Source of the DNA: JBFHER01 sp041584055 | GTDB taxonomy: Bacteria; Bacteroidota; Bacteroidia; Bacteroidales; UBA5342 | Direction of reading: 5' to 3' | Length of the DNA: 8,085 nt | Assembly (NCBI GenBank): GCA_041584055.1 | Contig: JBFHER010000172.1 | Span: 1-8,085 of the forward strand | Shown here: positions 7,721 through 8,085 of the stretch, in pieces | Position numbering within the stretch: the stretch's first letter is position 1 | Layout of the letters: every line of letters begins with the position of its first letter | The notes under the pieces: generated by a model | Told to the model about the DNA's origin: nothing | Databases searched by the model: none | What the model saw: the letters and a program-made list of their open reading frames with translations, nothing else | Position numbers and translations under genes: made by a program

Positions 7721-7866
7721 GTCGAAATTTTCAAAAAGGAGCATAAGCACTCTACCTCTCACGGAATGCGTCATAAATGACATGCTTACAGAATCGAAAA
7801 GCAGGTTGTTTGTAATAAAAAGTGACTAAAATACGAAAAAGGTCGAAAAATATGAATATTGATGAG

Positions 7867-7877
7867 AAATGTCATTT
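7867..7877. promoter_or_regulatory. Short palindrome upstream of the tetR promoter
   Basis: AAATG and CATTT are perfect complements around a single T, about 20 bases upstream of the tetR -7 box. TetR proteins often bind short palindromes at their own promoter, so this is a possible half of an operator region. The palindrome is short and A/T-rich, so chance is a real alternative. Confidence 0.2.
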
Positions 7878-7879
7878 TT

Positions 7880-7892
7880 TTAAGCTTCTTAA
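7880..7892. promoter_or_regulatory. Candidate operator overlapping the tetR promoter spacer
   Basis: TTAAG and CTTAA are perfect complements around CTT, and the repeat ends four bases before the tetR -7 box. A repressor bound here would block the promoter, as expected for TetR self-regulation. It is only 13 bases long and no matching copy was found at the efflux-operon promoter. Confidence 0.25.
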
Positions 7893-7896
7893 TCTG

Positions 7897-7904
7897 TACT
7901 TTTG
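7897..7904 (+). promoter_or_regulatory. Candidate -7 box (TAnnTTTG) of tetR-family gene
   Basis: TACTTTTG matches the Bacteroidetes -7 consensus exactly and lies 24 bases before the ATG at 7929, giving a start site near 7911 and a leader of under 20 bases. Upstream are a T-run (7875-7881) in the -33 zone and two CGAAAAA copies in 10-base register (7834-7840 and 7844-7850) that could bend the DNA or act as an upstream element. Confidence 0.55.
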
Positions 7905-7928
7905 CCGTGTAAATAAAATGATCTACCA

Positions 7929-8085
7929 ATGGCTATGACCAAGGATGAAGTTGTAAAACAGATTATAGTAAAGCAGGCACAGGCTTTATTTCAGCGCTAT
8001 GGCTTAAAGAAAACCACCATGGATGAAATTGCGCACTCCTGTGGTAAAGCCAAGAGTACCCTTTATTATTATTTCAAAAATAAGG
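7929..8085 (+). CDS. TetR-family transcriptional regulator, C-terminus beyond window
   Basis: The first 52 residues of a TetR/AcrR-type DNA-binding protein. The N-terminal helix (about 6-24, ending ALFQRYG) is followed by KKTTMDEIAHSCGKAKSTLYYYFKNK, the helix-turn-helix of the family, with the recognition helix at about 40-50 ending in the hallmark LYYYFKNK. The ligand-binding domain lies past the right edge, so the inducer cannot be inferred. An in-frame stop (7914-7916) lies just upstream; ATG 7929 is preferred, with ATG 7935 two codons later as an alternative. It is divergent from the efflux operon, a common layout for TetR repressors of pumps, but the 686-base gap is larger than usual. 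It may instead control downstream genes outside the window. Confidence 0.93.
   Translation, partial: MAMTKDEVVKQIIVKQAQALFQRYGLKKTTMDEIAHSCGKAKSTLYYYFKNK

Larger units (their letters stand above)
7289..7896. other. Long divergent intergenic region with no recognised gene
   Basis: About 600 bases between the efflux-operon promoter and the tetR promoter. The first 200 bases are A/T-rich and appear featureless apart from an 8-base palindrome TTAATTAA. From about 7498 to 7720 there is a run of short plus-strand inverted repeats. These are arms AAAGTGA/TCACTTT (7498-7518), CAAACC/GGTTTG around a TGCT loop (7532-7547), GGGC/GCCC (7552-7570), TTAGT/ACTAA around a TCCG loop (7601-7614), and a terminator-like stem ending in seven T (7675-7720). 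Open frames exist on both strands (for example 7517-7780 plus, starting with TTG, and 7411-7734 minus). They overlap each other, lack a convincing start and match nothing I recognise. It could be a structured RNA, a decayed gene, or simply regulatory DNA. Confidence 0.6.

Noticed and set aside
7411..7734. Minus-strand open frame of 107 codons, same strand as the pump operon
   Set aside because: No recognisable domain. It shares the DNA with the plus-strand frame and has no promoter match at its start, so it is most likely a chance frame.
7517..7780. Plus-strand open frame of 87 codons in the intergenic region
   Set aside because: It needs a TTG start (first ATG at 7550), overlaps open frames on the other strand, spans the terminator-like stem and resembles no family I know. 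It remains possible but is not supportable as a gene.
7918..7920. ATG just upstream of the TetR start
   Set aside because: It is out of frame with TetR and meets a stop codon after six codons.
1..8085. CRISPR arrays, insertion sequences, tRNA or rRNA genes
   Set aside because: No regularly spaced repeats, transposase motifs, terminal inverted repeats with target duplications, or recognisable tRNA/rRNA segments were seen.

Overview
The window looks like chromosomal DNA of a member of the Bacteroidetes (Bacteroidota). Three things suggest this. Candidate promoters match the phylum's -7 consensus TAnnTTTG. Start codons lack clear Shine-Dalgarno sequences and sit in A/T-rich leaders. The gene set (RND pump, LytS-type kinase, LytTR regulator, TetR) is typical of marine or gut Bacteroidetes. 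The genus cannot be fixed from the sequence alone.

Layout: from about 7242 down to the left edge, five genes run on the minus strand with short gaps (56, 36, 53 and 23 bases), so they read as one operon. In order of transcription they are a periplasmic membrane-fusion lipoprotein (6157-7242), a full-length 12-helix RND permease (2954-6100), a TolC-type outer-membrane channel (1508-2917), a LytTR-type response regulator (645-1454), and a LytS-type membrane histidine kinase cut off by the left edge (1-621, no start-codon line in most gene callers but clear on translation). The first three form a complete tripartite efflux pump. The last two form a complete two-component pair, apart from the missing kinase C-terminus. 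A TAnnTTTG box sits just upstream of the pump genes (7281-7288). A second one lies between the channel gene and the regulator (1480-1487) and may give the two-component pair its own transcript.

On the right, a TetR-family repressor gene begins at 7929 on the plus strand and runs off the window after its DNA-binding domain. Its TAnnTTTG box is at 7897-7904, with short palindromes just upstream. The TetR gene and the pump operon are divergent but 686 bases apart. That gap holds no gene I can recognise. It does carry a cluster of short inverted repeats on the plus strand, ending in a possible intrinsic terminator (7675-7720) whose 5' arm can also pair with an upstream segment. It may encode a structured RNA or be the remains of a lost gene.

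Working model (inference): the pump exports a toxic or signalling small molecule, the co-transcribed kinase/LytTR pair responds to membrane or envelope state, and the divergent TetR protein may be a second, ligand-controlled input. The pump and regulator families are all well known. The less explained parts are the pump/two-component operon arrangement, an apparent insertion in the permease, and the long structured intergenic region.
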